5,553 nt of DNA, from assembly GCA_017550055.1 (NCBI GenBank), contig JAFYMM010000024.1, forward strand, positions 1 through 5,553. Reading direction: 5' to 3'. The position numbers and the translations under genes were made by a program. The stretch comes from Paludibacteraceae bacterium (GTDB taxonomy: Bacteria; Bacteroidota; Bacteroidia; Bacteroidales; Paludibacteraceae). Below are positions 5,360-5,553 of this stretch, piece after piece; positions within the stretch are counted from its first letter, which is position 1, and every line of letters starts with the position of its first letter. Below the pieces are notes generated by a model. That model searched no databases and was not told where the DNA came from. It worked only from the letters and a program-made list of their open reading frames with translations.

Positions 5360-5509
5360 CTATGGACAAACAGGACGTATAAATGCCGAGCTACCTCGAA
5401 ACCAATCATAAACATCTACCGAACATTTTTCCAACACCATTTGATAAGCCTGAAATGGTAATGATATATAGAGAGACGAAGACCAATATCTCCCCACACG
5501 AACCCACAT
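5360..5509 (-). CDS. C-terminal fragment of an unrecognised protein, 5' part lost at the repeat junction
   Basis: A frame ending in TAG at 5362-5360 reads back through YISLPFQAYQMV, LEKCSVDVYDW and FRGSSAFIRPVCP, which looks like genuine protein rather than random translation, and sits in the expected place just upstream of the DUF456 gene on the same strand. I do not recognise the family. The first in-frame ATG (5509-5507) lies inside the 51-bp duplicated DUF456 sequence, and a stop appears further up at 5542-5540, so the 49-residue reading is probably not a real small gene. More likely codons up to 5502 are the end of a longer gene whose remainder was displaced by the duplication or misjoined in assembly. 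Being 46 bp upstream of DUF456, it may share its transcript. Confidence 0.4.
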   Translation of the reverse strand: MWVRVGRYWSSSLYISLPFQAYQMVLEKCSVDVYDWFRGSSAFIRPVCP

Positions 5510-5553
5510 AGCCCAATGGCGGACCAGGCAATGCTGGCACTACTGCACCAATA
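5503..5553. repeat. Direct repeat, terminal copy (at least 51 bp) at the window edge
   Basis: Every base from 5503 to the last base of the window equals 5213-5263, an offset of 290 bp. On the minus strand it reads DUF456 residues up to PLGYVG, then departs into unrelated sequence at 5502. It is either the start of a second copy in a tandem duplication or an assembly end artefact. Confidence 0.97.

Noticed and set aside
5318..5370. TAAAAATTTG repeated 25 bp apart on the minus strand, as a promoter for the DUF456 gene
   Set aside because: Neither copy gives TAnnTTTG, and gaps to upstream TTTG boxes are 16-17 bp, shorter than usual; one would also place the start of transcription at the start codon. 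Too weak to call.

Overview
The window looks like chromosomal DNA of a member of Bacteroidota, most likely the order Bacteroidales. Four things suggest this: a Bacteroides-type promoter (TTTG, 21 bp, TATTTTTG) in front of the Fic gene, a FadL/OmpP1-like outer-membrane protein of the kind often labelled 'hemin receptor' in that phylum, a two-part RsmF-like rRNA methyltransferase, and AT-rich intergenic DNA mostly without Shine-Dalgarno sequences. The genus cannot be read from the sequence.

All genes are on the minus strand, so transcription runs from high to low coordinates. In that order: (1) 5360-5509, the C-terminal end of an unrecognised protein, whose upstream part is replaced at the window edge by a 51-bp exact copy of part of the next gene; (2) 4840-5313, a small DUF456-type membrane protein; (3) 3639-4793, a secreted Tyr/His-rich protein with a Ser/Thr/Arg/Gly-rich tail, preceded by an unusually good Shine-Dalgarno and a sigma70-like promoter; (4) 2048-3604, the FadL/OmpP1-like beta-barrel, 34 bp after gene 3 and probably co-transcribed with it, ending at a strong terminator (2008-2032); (5) 605-1987, an RsmB/NOP-family rRNA cytosine-C5 methyltransferase, followed by one clear and one probable terminator; (6) 1-382, the N-terminal 127 residues of a DUF4172-type Fic protein with its own promoter, cut by the window start.

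Genes 3 and 4 form an apparent two-gene envelope unit (secreted protein plus outer-membrane barrel). Methyltransferase and Fic are separate units with housekeeping and regulatory roles respectively. I see no mobile element, CRISPR array, tRNA or rRNA, and no clear defence or biosynthetic system.

The most unusual signal is a set of short arrays with a 7-bp period. TGCACAA-type arrays of exactly four units (28 bp) encode the signal-peptide core of both envelope genes, at the same offset from the start codon. A third sits in the opposite orientation inside the methyltransferase gene. A different heptamer (RTTGACY, four units) encodes the methyltransferase linker, and a third family (ATCTATW) fills the gap between the two envelope genes. 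The second notable point is the 51-bp duplication at the right edge, which is either a 290-bp-period tandem duplication or an assembly artefact.
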